Source: Bathynomus jamesi
Taxonomy: Eukaryota > Arthropoda > Malacostraca > Isopoda > Cirolanidae
Direction: 5' to 3'
NCBI GenBank assembly: GCA_023014485.1
Contig: JAJOZX010000939.1
Location: forward strand, 471,001 to 535,000
DNA: 64,000 nucleotides
The first letter of the stretch is position 1; each line of letters begins with the position of its first letter. Below, piece by piece: positions 22,590 to 31,886 of the stretch. The translations under genes and the position numbers were made by a program. The notes beneath the pieces were generated by a model. The model ran no database searches, was not told where the DNA came from, and worked only from the letters and a program-made list of their open reading frames with translations.

Positions 22590-22990
22590 AAGGACAAACA
22601 ATCAACTCAGAGGCATATATTGCTATCCTAGACTCCAGAGAGGTATAAAGCGAGTTCGACCAGAGAGAAAACTGGAAGACGTCCTTCTTTTGCATTATAA
22701 CGCAAGACCACACAACAGTTTGCAAACAAGAGAGGCCATCACAAAAATGCGCTTGACTCTGTTACCCCACCCTCCATACAGCCCGGATCTGGCACCTCCA
22801 GACTTCCATTTGTTTGGGCTAGTGAAGGATGCTATTCGTGGAAGAAAGTTTCAAAGTGACGATGAGATTGTTGAGGAGGTTAAGAGGTGGCTCCAGCGGA
22901 ACCCAGTGGACTTTTACCAGCAAGGAATAAAGGCCCTTGTTTCGAGGTGAAGGAAAGCCGTAGAAAAGGATGAAGACTATGTGGAAAAAT
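22590..22990 (+). pseudogene. Mariner transposase, C-terminal part
   Basis: The mariner resumes with KKGQTINSEAYIAILDS and runs through LLHYNARPHNS and YSPDLAPPDFHLF to FYQQGIKALVSR. The second catalytic aspartate (HDNARPH in active relatives) is tyrosine. The 34-residue spacing to the third aspartate is kept. A stop follows SR at 22950. Confidence 0.85.
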
Positions 22991-23105
22991 AAAAACTTGT
23001 AGAAGAGGTATGTAACTACTTGTGTACAAAATTTCTAGAACTTACAAGGAAACTTGGAAAGAAAAAAAAAGGTGTGGCAAAATATATTGAGTGGTCCTCA
23101 TACCT

Positions 23106-24082
23106 TGGTTAGAGTCCCATCTATCACATATATATAAAAATAATATGTTTCTGACCAACAAAAAGGGGTCCGGCGGTTAATGGGTTAAGGACAATGCTTG
23201 ACGTAATTTCTAACTAGTTCATAAAATTATTGGGACCTTAGTTTGTAAAAAGAACACTAGTAAGATTTCGAGAAGCAGGAAATTATTAAAACGAGGCGCC
23301 ATTAGTTGCGTAGCTGGCTGATTGTAAAGTTATACATTAGATTATATTCTGTAGTAATTTTGAAAATCTGTTTATTGCAGTTTTCAAGTGTGCTGATTTA
23401 TTTGAGTTAAATAAATTTGGCTGAAATAGATATTGAAATATTTCGAATAAAATTAATAATTTTCAAGTTATAAAAGTTAGAATGAAGTGAAATTAATTTC
23501 AAATTTGTGGAACAGCGAGTTTGTTGCGTCGCAGTGGGCATTTCGCGAAGTTTTGTCAGCTCCTCTACGGTAAACAGTTAATAGTATTATTGTAACATAA
23601 ATAGTTATTTATATTGAACGTAGAATTAATAATGAAGGTATGATTATTTCTTAATATTTAGGTTTGGTTTTACGTTGCTACAGTCCCTGAACGTTTGTGC
23701 CTTCAACTGATTGGAGGTTATCATCATTTGAGAAGCCTGACATATTGATGTGAGGTAAAATAATTAATTTAAAGAATGCGTTACGGTAGTGAATTATTTA
23801 TATGGCGAAATTATCCTAATGTTTATAAATTATTGTATAAGTGTATGCCTAATGTAATTTTTTGTATTATATTTGTATTTGCATTAAATATTTAGTGTTA
23901 ATATGTTTAGTATTTACAGGCGTCTGGTTTGGGGCACGAACTACGATTTAAAGAGACAAATCACAAATCAGAAGTTAAATCTTCGTCAGAAACAGGGATA
24001 TTTGTTTTTACTCAGTTTATGCAACATAATGCCAGTTCGGCATTCAAATCCGTTAACCCAAATAAGCTTCATAAGATCTTTT
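23106..24082. other. No gene seen
   Basis: AT-rich sequence with only short open frames and no recognisable repeat end. Confidence 0.45.
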
Positions 24083-24283
24083 GGTGCTCTTCCAATACGT
24101 GCTCTACCGTAAAATTTACATTCCAATATGTGCTAACTAACGAAAATATCACGACCTAACCTAACCAATCGTCAAGGGCGTACAATTGACCTAACGATTG
24201 GTTAGGTTAGGTCATGATATTTTCGTTAGTTAGCACATATTGGAATGTAAATTTTACGGTAGAGCACGTATTGGAAGAGCACC
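24083..24283. mobile_element. Palindromic GG-ended element, copy a
   Basis: The 201-bp hairpin has arms of about 92 bases beginning GGTGCTCTTCC. Its core is CTAACTAACGAAAATATCAC, followed by CCTAACCTAACC. GATCTTTT lies directly on both sides, a perfect 8-bp target duplication. GG ends with 8-bp duplications fit Merlin-type transposons, but no transposase is present. Relatives: 39548-40233, 40362-40564, 40593-40793, 57243-57442, 57773-57914. Confidence 0.8.
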
Positions 24284-24795
24284 GATCTTTTCAGTCTTTA
24301 AATTTTCTCACTGTATTTTGGAGGCTCAATTGCACTTAATCTAATATCTGTTCAAGGCCATTTCACTCTTAAGTTTAATGTTTGTTAACATTCGTTAACG
24401 ATGTTTGTATGTTGATGTTCGTTTCGTGTGACAAACTTTAAATAAGAGTTACAATTTATGGGCCTTTATTTTGATAAGGTCCTTCAATAAAGTAACTATA
24501 AATCACAGTATTAATTACCGTCCATACCTCAGTTTTCCAAAGTTCAGACATTAGGAATTGGCTTGAACACAGATTAAGAATGAAATTCCAAAATAAAATA
24601 TTACCCTCCTGAAGAAGGAAATGAGACAAAGACCGGATCTGCAGAAGTCATTCCCGATGTAATAGGAAAATACGGTTACAAGCAAAGAACGGTTATATGT
24701 TTTCAGAGTTATAGACACTTTTATGAAGAAGTATGGATACAGATTAAAGAGTAGTTGGAACAAAATGAGCTAAATCATATGACATATATACTTAC
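24284..24795. other. No gene seen
   Basis: AT-rich spacer between the palindromic element and a LINE 3' end. Confidence 0.45.
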
Positions 24796-25455
24796 TTGAG
24801 CGATACTCTGGATGGTTTTGAACGGCAGTTCAGGATCGACCTGTGGTCGACCCCTCTTCAGCATCCCGCCTCATTTGCAGGGTTTGGTGGAAGACGGAAT
24901 TTGTTTCCGCGCTCCTCCTGCCTTCGTAGCCAGCAAGTCCTTGAAATTATTCAGGTTGGTGTGCCGGAGGTTCCTCAGTTCTCTGGGCGGAATATTGAAG
25001 CTCTTTCGGATCTCGTATCCTGAGAATATTTTCCATCCTCGTTTTCATGGCCCTCTGCCCCACCGCTGCTGGGACAGTACAGAATCTGCTCCTTCTCTCA
25101 CTTCAGTGTGTTTCTATTTCATTTCTAAGGTTAGGGACGCAGCCATTGAGTATATTATTGTGTACTGCTTGCATACTCTTTCCAGAGAGGAGAATTTCAG
25201 GGATGGAGCCGAGACCAGTAGTGTTCATCTTTCTTTTCTTCTATCTTAGATATAAAAGTCCTTTGTATGGCTTCTATGTTTGCGATGTCTCATTCTCTGT
25301 ATGGACTTGTGAATACTGAGCAAAATACTCAATTATTGGTAGGACTAGAGTCTAGTCCTAGACTCTTCCACAATTTTAGCATGATGTTTGATTTTCTGCT
25401 TTGGGAGCTCCTCCAGGTATCTAATTCCCATTACTTTTCTCGCTGTTGTAATTTT
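24796..25455 (-). pseudogene. LINE family alpha 3' fragment
   Basis: Read on the minus strand this is an inverted relative of 52880-53590: the polymerase C-terminal region (RIRGPKLFN-like, then LNNFKDLLATK-like) and the 3' end GCAAATGAGGCGGGATGCTG. Frames are broken throughout. It ends in (TA)n at about 25456. Confidence 0.7.
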
Positions 25456-25719
25456 GATGTTATATATATATATATATATTATATATAAAATTTTATTTAC
25501 ATTAAAATTCAAGGGATATGAGCCAGCCAAAATCACTTCTTTCATTAAAGTTACCGATAGTTCTTATCCATTTTACATTAGTTTGGAGTTCCCTTGATCC
25601 TTACATGGATTAACTTTTAGTGTTTAGCATAAATATGCAATACCCTTTATTAGGTGTATATATATATGTATATATACAGTATATATATATATATATATAC
25701 ATACATATACACACAAATG
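25456..25719. repeat. (TA)n tracts and spacer
   Basis: TA runs at about 25456-25490 and 25660-25700 bracket about 170 bases without features. Confidence 0.6.
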
Positions 25720-26545
25720 GTCAGAAGACAGCAACATGACAGTTAACACCGAGAAATTTCAGCTCTTGAGATATGGTAGAAAAGAGGAACTTAAACAGAC
25801 TGCATATTATGCTCCAGATAGACAGGAAAATCAGAGAAGCCTTGAAAGAGATCGATATGAGGGTAATAATGACCGCTCATGCAAAATTGAAACACAAAAT
25901 CAGATAGCGATAATAAAGCAAAAAGAATCGCGGGACAGGTACTAAGAACGTTCAAATGAAGGGACAGGATAGTAATGATTCCCCTGTTAAAAATACTGAT
26001 TTTACCAAAACTTGAACACTGCTCAGTTTTGACGTCCCCATATAAAAAGGAAGCAATTAATAAACTAGAAGAAATGCAGAGACATTTCATAGCAAGACGT
26101 AAACTAAATCTGTTCTCCCTGGAAAGAAGAGAGAGGTACACCATAATCTACATATGGAAAATGATCGAAAAACTGGTACCAAACCTAAAACTAAACCCAA
26201 TTACCATTCAAAAACACTGCAAAATAGGAAAGGCAGAATGTGTAGTGCTTCCAAATTAAAGGCCCGACAAGGGACCTCCTCAACTGAAGGAAAATAGCTT
26301 GGTTGTCAGGAGGCCAAGACTTTTTAATCAGCTTCCAAAAGACCTCAGAAACGTTACAGGGGTCAAAGTTGAAGTCTTCAAGAGAAGATTAGATGCCTGA
26401 CTCAGGACGGTACCAGATCAGCCGGGTGTACCTGGCTATGTACGGTGGAGAGCGCAAGAAAGCAACTCGCTTCTCCACCAAGCCAGACCTAGAGGCGGGG
26501 CCACCAGCTTGACCTTCGTGTGAAGAGAGAACAACGCACGGAACA
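25720..26545 (+). pseudogene. LINE family alpha, polymerase C-terminal half
   Basis: The first frame reads MTVNTEKFQLLRYGRK, matching the post-catalytic NNMKFNxxKFQLLRYG block. Further on are LPKLEHCSVLTSPYKKEAINKLE and LFSLERRERYTIIYIWKMIEKLVPN, then (frame change) RPRLFNQLPKDLRN. The catalytic palm is missing. It is a 5'-truncated insertion bordered by (TA)n on both sides. Confidence 0.75.
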
Positions 26546-26689
26546 GCAACGACGTTAACGAGGTGTGGGTGTGTATATATAATATATTATATAATATATA
26601 TATATATATATATGCAGTAAAATCACAGAATAACACGTGATCTTATTAATAAGCAAACAACCACAGGGAAAAGGAAAAAGAAACACGAA

Positions 26690-26729
26690 ATCCGAGCGCT
26701 TTCGTGATATATTCACATCTTCAGGGAAA
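26690..26729 (-). ncRNA. Hammerhead ribozyme motif, minus arm
   Basis: Inverted copy of 26751-26790, identical in sequence. Confidence 0.6.
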
Positions 26730-26750
26730 AACAAGTAAGTATTACTTGTT

Positions 26751-26790
26751 TTTCCCTGAAGATGTGAATATATCACGAAAGCGCTCGGAT
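26751..26790 (+). ncRNA. Hammerhead ribozyme motif, plus arm
   Basis: Core CTGAAGA (26756-26762), stem II GTGA-ATATA-TCAC, core GAAA (26777-26780), palindromic stem III AGC/GCT without a loop, and C as the cleavage base (26786). Stem I next to the core is TCC with GGA. All invariant positions are present. The palindromic stem III would favour a dimeric fold. Confidence 0.65.
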
Positions 26791-26840
26791 TTCGTGTTTC
26801 TTTTTCCTTTTCCCTGTGGTTGTTTGCTTATAAAAAAAAA

Positions 26841-26875
<35 letters not shown>

Positions 26876-27146
26876 AACTCAGAATGGTCCCCTGAGAAAC
26901 TTATATGTTAAACACAGACCGTGCATGGAACAAGGAACTCTTCTGGGAAAATTAAATCCACTATAGTCCGAATAAGTAATGGTAAATGACAAATACCATA
27001 GTTTTTCTTTTCATGATGCAAGCCCGACGTGGGCAACGGGTCTCTCGCAAAGAGGTCCCATAAATATAGCTTCCTTCGCAGCTATCTGCAAAGTAGACAG
27101 GATCCAGCTTTGGGACATGGATCTAGGGTTTAAAGCAGCCTAGCCC
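26876..27146 (-). repeat. Repeat R3, third copy
   Basis: Inverted relative of the block at 13800-14575, with the same ends (ACCGTGCATGGAACAAGG). A one-base gap in an A run breaks the open frame seen in the other copies. (TA)n lies on both sides. Confidence 0.7.
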
Positions 27147-27273
27147 TATATATATATATAATATATATATATATATTATAATATATATATATATATGAAA
27201 ATTATTTCACGAAAGTAACACGTGAAAAATATTTATGATGAATAAAACCACGAAGGAAAGGAAACACAAAAAG

Positions 27274-27313
27274 GTGCTCAAGCGCTTTCGTCTAATGACA
27301 TCCTCAGGAACAC
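27274..27313 (-). ncRNA. Hammerhead ribozyme motif (PLE-A, left end)
   Basis: On the minus strand: stem I GTGTTC/GAGCAC (one G-U), core CTGAGGA, stem II GTC-ATTA-GAC, core GAAA, palindromic stem III AGC/GCT, cleavage position TT. Identical to the motifs at 31627-31666 and 31767-31806. Confidence 0.75.
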
Positions 27314-27715
27314 TGAAGTACATAAAAGGTTACGGCCTATATATAGGTTACAGAAAGAAAAAAAAAAATAAATAAATACATACACACAAACATATATATA
27401 TATATATATATATAACATACATATCTACACACATATATATATATATATATGCAATAAACGGAGAAGTAAAAATAAAAATTAAAAATTAAAATTAGAGGAT
27501 TAACAAGAGGCATACAGATTTGTAAGGAAAAATATCGATTTTTAGCACAAGATCAAATGAATTATAAAAATACAAATTTATACTGGAAATCTGCCCGGGT
27601 TTTAACACTTGCCTTTTAGAGTCAAGTTTCGATATATATAAAAATAAAATGAAGATTAAAAGTTAATAAAGTAGCGTACAAGTTTACCAAAGATTTAGCG
27701 TCCTACCCTTTTTAT

Positions 27716-29849
27716 CTAAATTGTTTTGAAGGAATTCAAAACAACAGGATCGAGTTGAAAAAGACCTTTGCTTATGTTGAAGTTATTTGAAAGTTGGATA
27801 ATGGCAGACTCAAGAATATTTCTATTGACAATGTTGCTAGAATGAAATAAAACTGAAGCATTATTCCAATCAATACAGTGGGATAACTCTGACAAATGGA
27901 CAAAAAGAGCACTGGACAACTGTCCTGTTCTAACGGAATATTGATGCTGTTTTATACGTGTGTGCAAATCCTTTCCCGTCTGACCTATGTAAAAGGAATC
28001 ACATTGTTTACACCCAATTTTATAGATAATGCCTGAATTATTGGTAGGGCTATTTTTTACTATGATATTTTTCACAATATTGTTATATGAAAATACTACA
28101 TTAATATCCAAAAGTTTAAGTACATTAGCAATGCCTAAAAAGCCCGGGAAAAATGGAAGTACTAAAATATTTTTTGACAAAGTACGAGTGTTATTATTGA
28201 CACGATAGAAAGTTCGTTTTGCCTTGTTGAGACAAGATTCCATAAACGCAGATGGTAACACAGATCACTTCCAATACCGTTGATTTTTTCCAATTCGGCA
28301 TCGATGTATTCCGGACTGGCGATCCTAAGGGCGCGGAGAAACATTGATGAAAAAATGGCCTTCTTAGTGGGGGTGTCATGTCCCGAGTAAAAGTGTACGT
28401 AGGACAAATTGTTTGTTGTTTTCCGATAGATACTAAACTTAAAACCTGGGCTTTCCCTATGTACCCGCACATCCAAAAATGGGATTGAATTGTCTTGTTC
28501 CACTTCTAAAGTAAACTTAATGGAGGGGACTTGATCATTTAACTGAAGGAGGAAGTTATCCAGGTCACGATTCATGGGCCAGATACACAAAATATCGTCG
28601 ACGTACCGCAACCAAGGGATGCCAACCCCCAGGATTCTCGGAATGTAAGTAATTTCGAAAAACTCCATATAAATATTGGAGAGGAGGGGCGATAAGGGGT
28701 TGCCCATGGCCATCCCAAACACTTGTTGATAATACTCGTTATTGAAAGTGAATTTACAGTCTTTGATGCAAAGCTTAATAAGTTCCAAAACAATGTGTGA
28801 AGGTAGTGGCAGGTCATACTTATGTAATTCTTGGGAGAGAAAGTCAAGCATCAATCGGCACTTTTGTAAACAATGAACAAACGTCAAAACTGATCAATCT
28901 ATCGTTAGTTTCAGTACGTGCATTATTCAATTTTTCAGTAAGATCCATGGAATTTTTTACATGTGAATCAGAGATAGTTCCGAGAATGGGGGACAAGACT
29001 TTGACAAGCCATTTGGAGAGTTTATAAGTAATAGAGCCCACCGAGCTAATAATAGGGCGCATAGGGTTGCCAGGTTTGTGGGTTTTAATAAGACCGTAAA
29101 GGTAGGGCAGAGAAGGTGAAGTGGACATGAAAAGCGGAATTAAGTCCTTATGATCTTTGAGAATGCGTTTCAAGCCACTATTAAATGATTTGATGACGTC
29201 ATCCTGCGGGTTCTTCCTAAGTTTGCTGTATGTGGCGGGGTCCTGGAGAAGCTCGTTCATCTTTCCGATGTAGTCCACTTTGTCCATAATAACTATGGTG
29301 TTAGCCTTGTCTGCTTTAGTAATATGGAGCTCCCCATCTTTTTTTAATTGTGAGAGGCCATCGCGAAAACGTTTAGGAAAGTTATCTTCGTAATTACCAT
29401 TCGCCGCACTATAAACGAGGCCTTTAACTATGTTAAACAAATACTGAGGGAGATTACACTGTTTTTCAAAACACGCGAGACTGTAACAAATTTGTAAAGC
29501 CGAAGGTTTTTTAACAATAAAAAAGGACATACCATATCCAAGGGCACTTTTTGCATCGTCACTAATGTTTTTCGAAGAAAGGTTCAAAACACACTTTGAG
29601 CTTGCTTTTTTACTCCACTGACTATTTCGAATGAGACTTTTAATTTTCGATCCAAAATGTTACGAAGTGAAGTAGTTCTCCGACGCAACTCGTTGTAAAT
29701 TTCATCAAACAAAGGTTGGATCCACGGTTGGGGAATAACGGTTACAAAATTATGTTTGGCGATGTTTAAATTTTTGAAGGCGGACCACTCATTTTGTCTG
29801 GTGACTTCAATATGTTTCTTTAAAATTAATCTGCTGAAGTTGTCCACTT
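27716..29849 (-). pseudogene. PLE-A reverse transcriptase/GIY-YIG endonuclease, minus arm
   Basis: The protein is spread over four frames from 29847 down to 27716. N-terminal: NEWSAFKNLNIAKHN, then HITKADKANTIVIMDKVDYIGKMNELL, the region before the polymerase in PLEs. Next LYGLIKTHKPGNPMRPIIS and FDVCSLFTKVPID (fingers), MAMGNPLSPLLSNIYMEFFE and RYVDDILCIWP (palm with catalytic YVDD), and SIPFLDVRVHR. The endonuclease follows: NNSGIIYKIGCKQCDS and FYIGQTGKDLHTRIKQH. Breaks relative to the plus arm: a short deletion near 28850 and one missing base near 28252; a further shift lies near 29585. All else is open. The element copies RNA into DNA and nicks DNA for priming. Confidence 0.9.
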
Positions 29850-31288
29850 CACCTTCTCTGCCCTACCTTTACGGTCTTATTAAAACCCACAAACCTGGCA
29901 ACCCTATGCGCCCTATTATTAGCTCGGTGGGCTCTATTACTTATAAACTCTCCAAATGGCTTGTCAAAGTCTTGTCCCCCATTCTCGGAACTATCTCTGA
30001 TTCACATGTAAAAAATTCCATGGATCTTACTGAAAAATTGAATAATGCACGTACTGAAACTAACGATAGATTGATCAGTTTTGACGTTTGTTCATTGTTT
30101 ACAAAAGTGCCGATTGATGATATGCTTGACTTTCTCTCCCAAGAATTACATAAGTATGACCTGCCACTACCTTCACACATTGTTTTGGAACTTATTAAGC
30201 TTTGCATCAAAGACTGTAAATTCACTTTCAATAACGAGTATTATCAACAAGTGTTTGGGATGGCCATGGGCAACCCCTTATCGCCCCTCCTCTCCAATAT
30301 TTATATGGAGTTTTTCGAAATTACTTACATTCCGAGAATCCTGGGGTTGGCATCCCTTGGTTGCGGTACGTCGACGATATTTTGTGTATCTGGCCCATGA
30401 ATCGTGACCTGGATAACTTCCTCCTTCAGTTAAATGATCAAGTCCCCTCCATTAAGTTTACTTTAGAAGTGGAACAAGACAATTCAATCCCATTTTTGGA
30501 TGTGGGTACATAGGGAAAGCCCAGGTTTTAAGTTTAGTATCTATCGGAAAACAACAAACAATTTGTCCTACGTACACTTTTACTCGGGACATGACACCCC
30601 CACTAAGAAGGCCATTTTTTCATCAATGTTTCTCCGCGCCCTTAGGATCGCCAGTCCGGAATACATCGATGCCGAATTGGAAAAAATCAACGGTATTGGA
30701 AGTGATCTGTGTTACCCATCTGCGTTTATGGAATCTTGTCTCAACAAGGCAAAACGAACTTTCTATCGTGTCAATAATAACACTCGTACTTTGTCAAAAA
30801 ATATTTTAGTACTTCCATTTTTCCCGGGCTTTTTAGGCATTGCTAATGTACTTAAACTTTTGGATATTAATGTAGTATTTTCATATAACAATATTGTGAA
30901 AAATATCATAGTAAAAAATAGCCCTACCAATAATTCAGGCATTATCTATAAAATTGGGTGTAAACAATGTGATTCCTTTTACATAGGTCAGACGGGAAAG
31001 GATTTGCACACACGTATAAAACAGCATCAATATTCCGTTAGAACAGGACAGTTGTCCAGTGCTCTTTTTGTCCATTTGTCAGAGTTATCCCACTGTATTG
31101 ATTGGAATAATGCTTCAGTTTTATTTCATTCTAGCAACATTGTCAATAGAAATATTCTTGAGTCTGCCATTATCCAACTTTCAAATAACTTCAACATAAG
31201 CAAAGGTCTTTTTCAACTCGATCCTGTTGTTTTGAATTCCTTCAAAACAAATTTAGATAAAAAGGGTAGGACGCTAAATCTTTGGTAA
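29850..31288 (+). pseudogene. PLE-A reverse transcriptase/endonuclease, plus arm
   Basis: The copy begins at SPSLPYLYGLIKTHKPGN, in the polymerase fingers. The first frame (to 30400) includes FTKVPIDDMLDF and MAMGNPLSPLL and breaks at 30345, where one G is missing compared with the minus arm. The catalytic YVDD is readable in another frame. A two-base loss near 30507 precedes the last frame (30500-31288), which holds SPGFKFSIYRK, the complete endonuclease (GIIYKIGCKQC, FYIGQTGKDLH) and the tail NILESAIIQLSNNFN. The N-terminal part is absent by truncation. Confidence 0.9.
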
Positions 31289-31520
31289 ACTTGTACGCTA
31301 CTTTATTAACTTTTAATCTTCATTTTATTTTTATATATATCGAAACTTGACTCTAAAAGGCAAAGTGTTAAAACCCGGGCAGATTTCCAGTATAAATTTG
31401 TATTTTTATAATTCATTTGATCTTGTGCTAAAAATCGATATTTTTCCTTACAAATCTGTATGCCTCTTTGTTAATCCTCTAATTTTAATTTTTAATTTTT
31501 ATTTTTACTTCTCCGTTTAT

Positions 31521-31523
<3 letters not shown>

Positions 31524-31585
<62 letters not shown>
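31524..31585. repeat. (TA)n microsatellite
   Basis: About 30 TA repeats between the PLE-A 3' untranslated part and its terminal repeat. Confidence 0.9.
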
Positions 31586-31588
<3 letters not shown>

Positions 31589-31626
31589 TGATGAATAAAA
31601 CCACGAAGGAAAGGAAACACAAAATG

Positions 31627-31666
31627 GTGCTCAAGCGCTTTCGTCTAATGACATCCTCAGGAACAC
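31627..31666 (-). ncRNA. Hammerhead ribozyme motif (PLE-A, right end, inverted)
   Basis: Same 40-base motif as 27274-27313, on the minus strand; faces the plus-strand motif at 31767. Confidence 0.75.
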
Positions 31667-31766
31667 TGAAGTACATAAAAAGGTTAAGCCTATATATGTA
31701 TGTTATTTATTTATTTTTTTTTCTTTCTGTAACCTATATATAGGCCGTAACCTTTTATGTACTTCA

Positions 31767-31806
31767 GTGTTCCTGAGGATGTCATTAGACGAAAGCGCTT
31801 GAGCAC
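31767..31806 (+). ncRNA. Hammerhead ribozyme motif (PLE-A, right end, direct)
   Basis: Stem I 31767-31772 with 31801-31806, core CTGAGGA 31773-31779, stem II 31781-31790, GAAA 31791-31794, stem III 31794-31799, predicted cleavage after 31800. Confidence 0.75.
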
Positions 31807-31886
31807 CTTTTTGTGTTTCCTTTCCTTCGTGGTTTTATCATCATATATTATATATATATATATAAAAAAAATATATATATATATAT

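Larger units (their letters stand above)
20462..22590 (+). mobile_element. Non-LTR retrotransposon with restriction-like endonuclease, RT core deleted
   Basis: The 2.1-kb insert carries the N-terminal and C-terminal parts of a single-frame retrotransposon of the R2/R4/NeSL type. The N-terminal, pre-RT and zinc-finger/endonuclease parts are readable, but the central polymerase palm is missing. It sits inside the mariner at 19606-23101. I could not define a target duplication. Confidence 0.75.
19606..23101 (+). mobile_element. DD34D mariner split by a retrotransposon
   Basis: The left end GGGGCACTCAATATATTTTG and the inverted right end share CACTCAATATATTTTG. They lie 3.5 kb apart because a 2.1-kb retrotransposon (20462-22590) sits inside the transposase. 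TA flanks both ends. The original mariner would have been about 1.35 kb. Confidence 0.85.
26650..26830. repeat. Perfect palindrome with 89-bp arms carrying a hammerhead motif
   Basis: Arms 26650-26738 and 26742-26830 are exact inverted copies around the 3-base spacer GTA. Each arm includes a hammerhead core. (TA)n lies on both outer sides. The layout matches the terminal repeats of the PLE families here, but no coding part is attached. It may be a solo terminal repeat or a non-autonomous relative. Confidence 0.85.
27195..31850. mobile_element. Penelope-like element family A, head-to-head composite A1
   Basis: A long minus-strand copy (27195-29849) meets a 5'-truncated plus-strand copy (29850-31850). 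The arms are close to identical, so this is the best template for family A. Outer ends hold hammerhead motifs (27274-27313, 31627-31666, 31767-31806) and (TA)n tracts. At the junction the minus arm ends at its N-terminal coding start and the plus arm begins in the middle of the protein. Confidence 0.85.
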
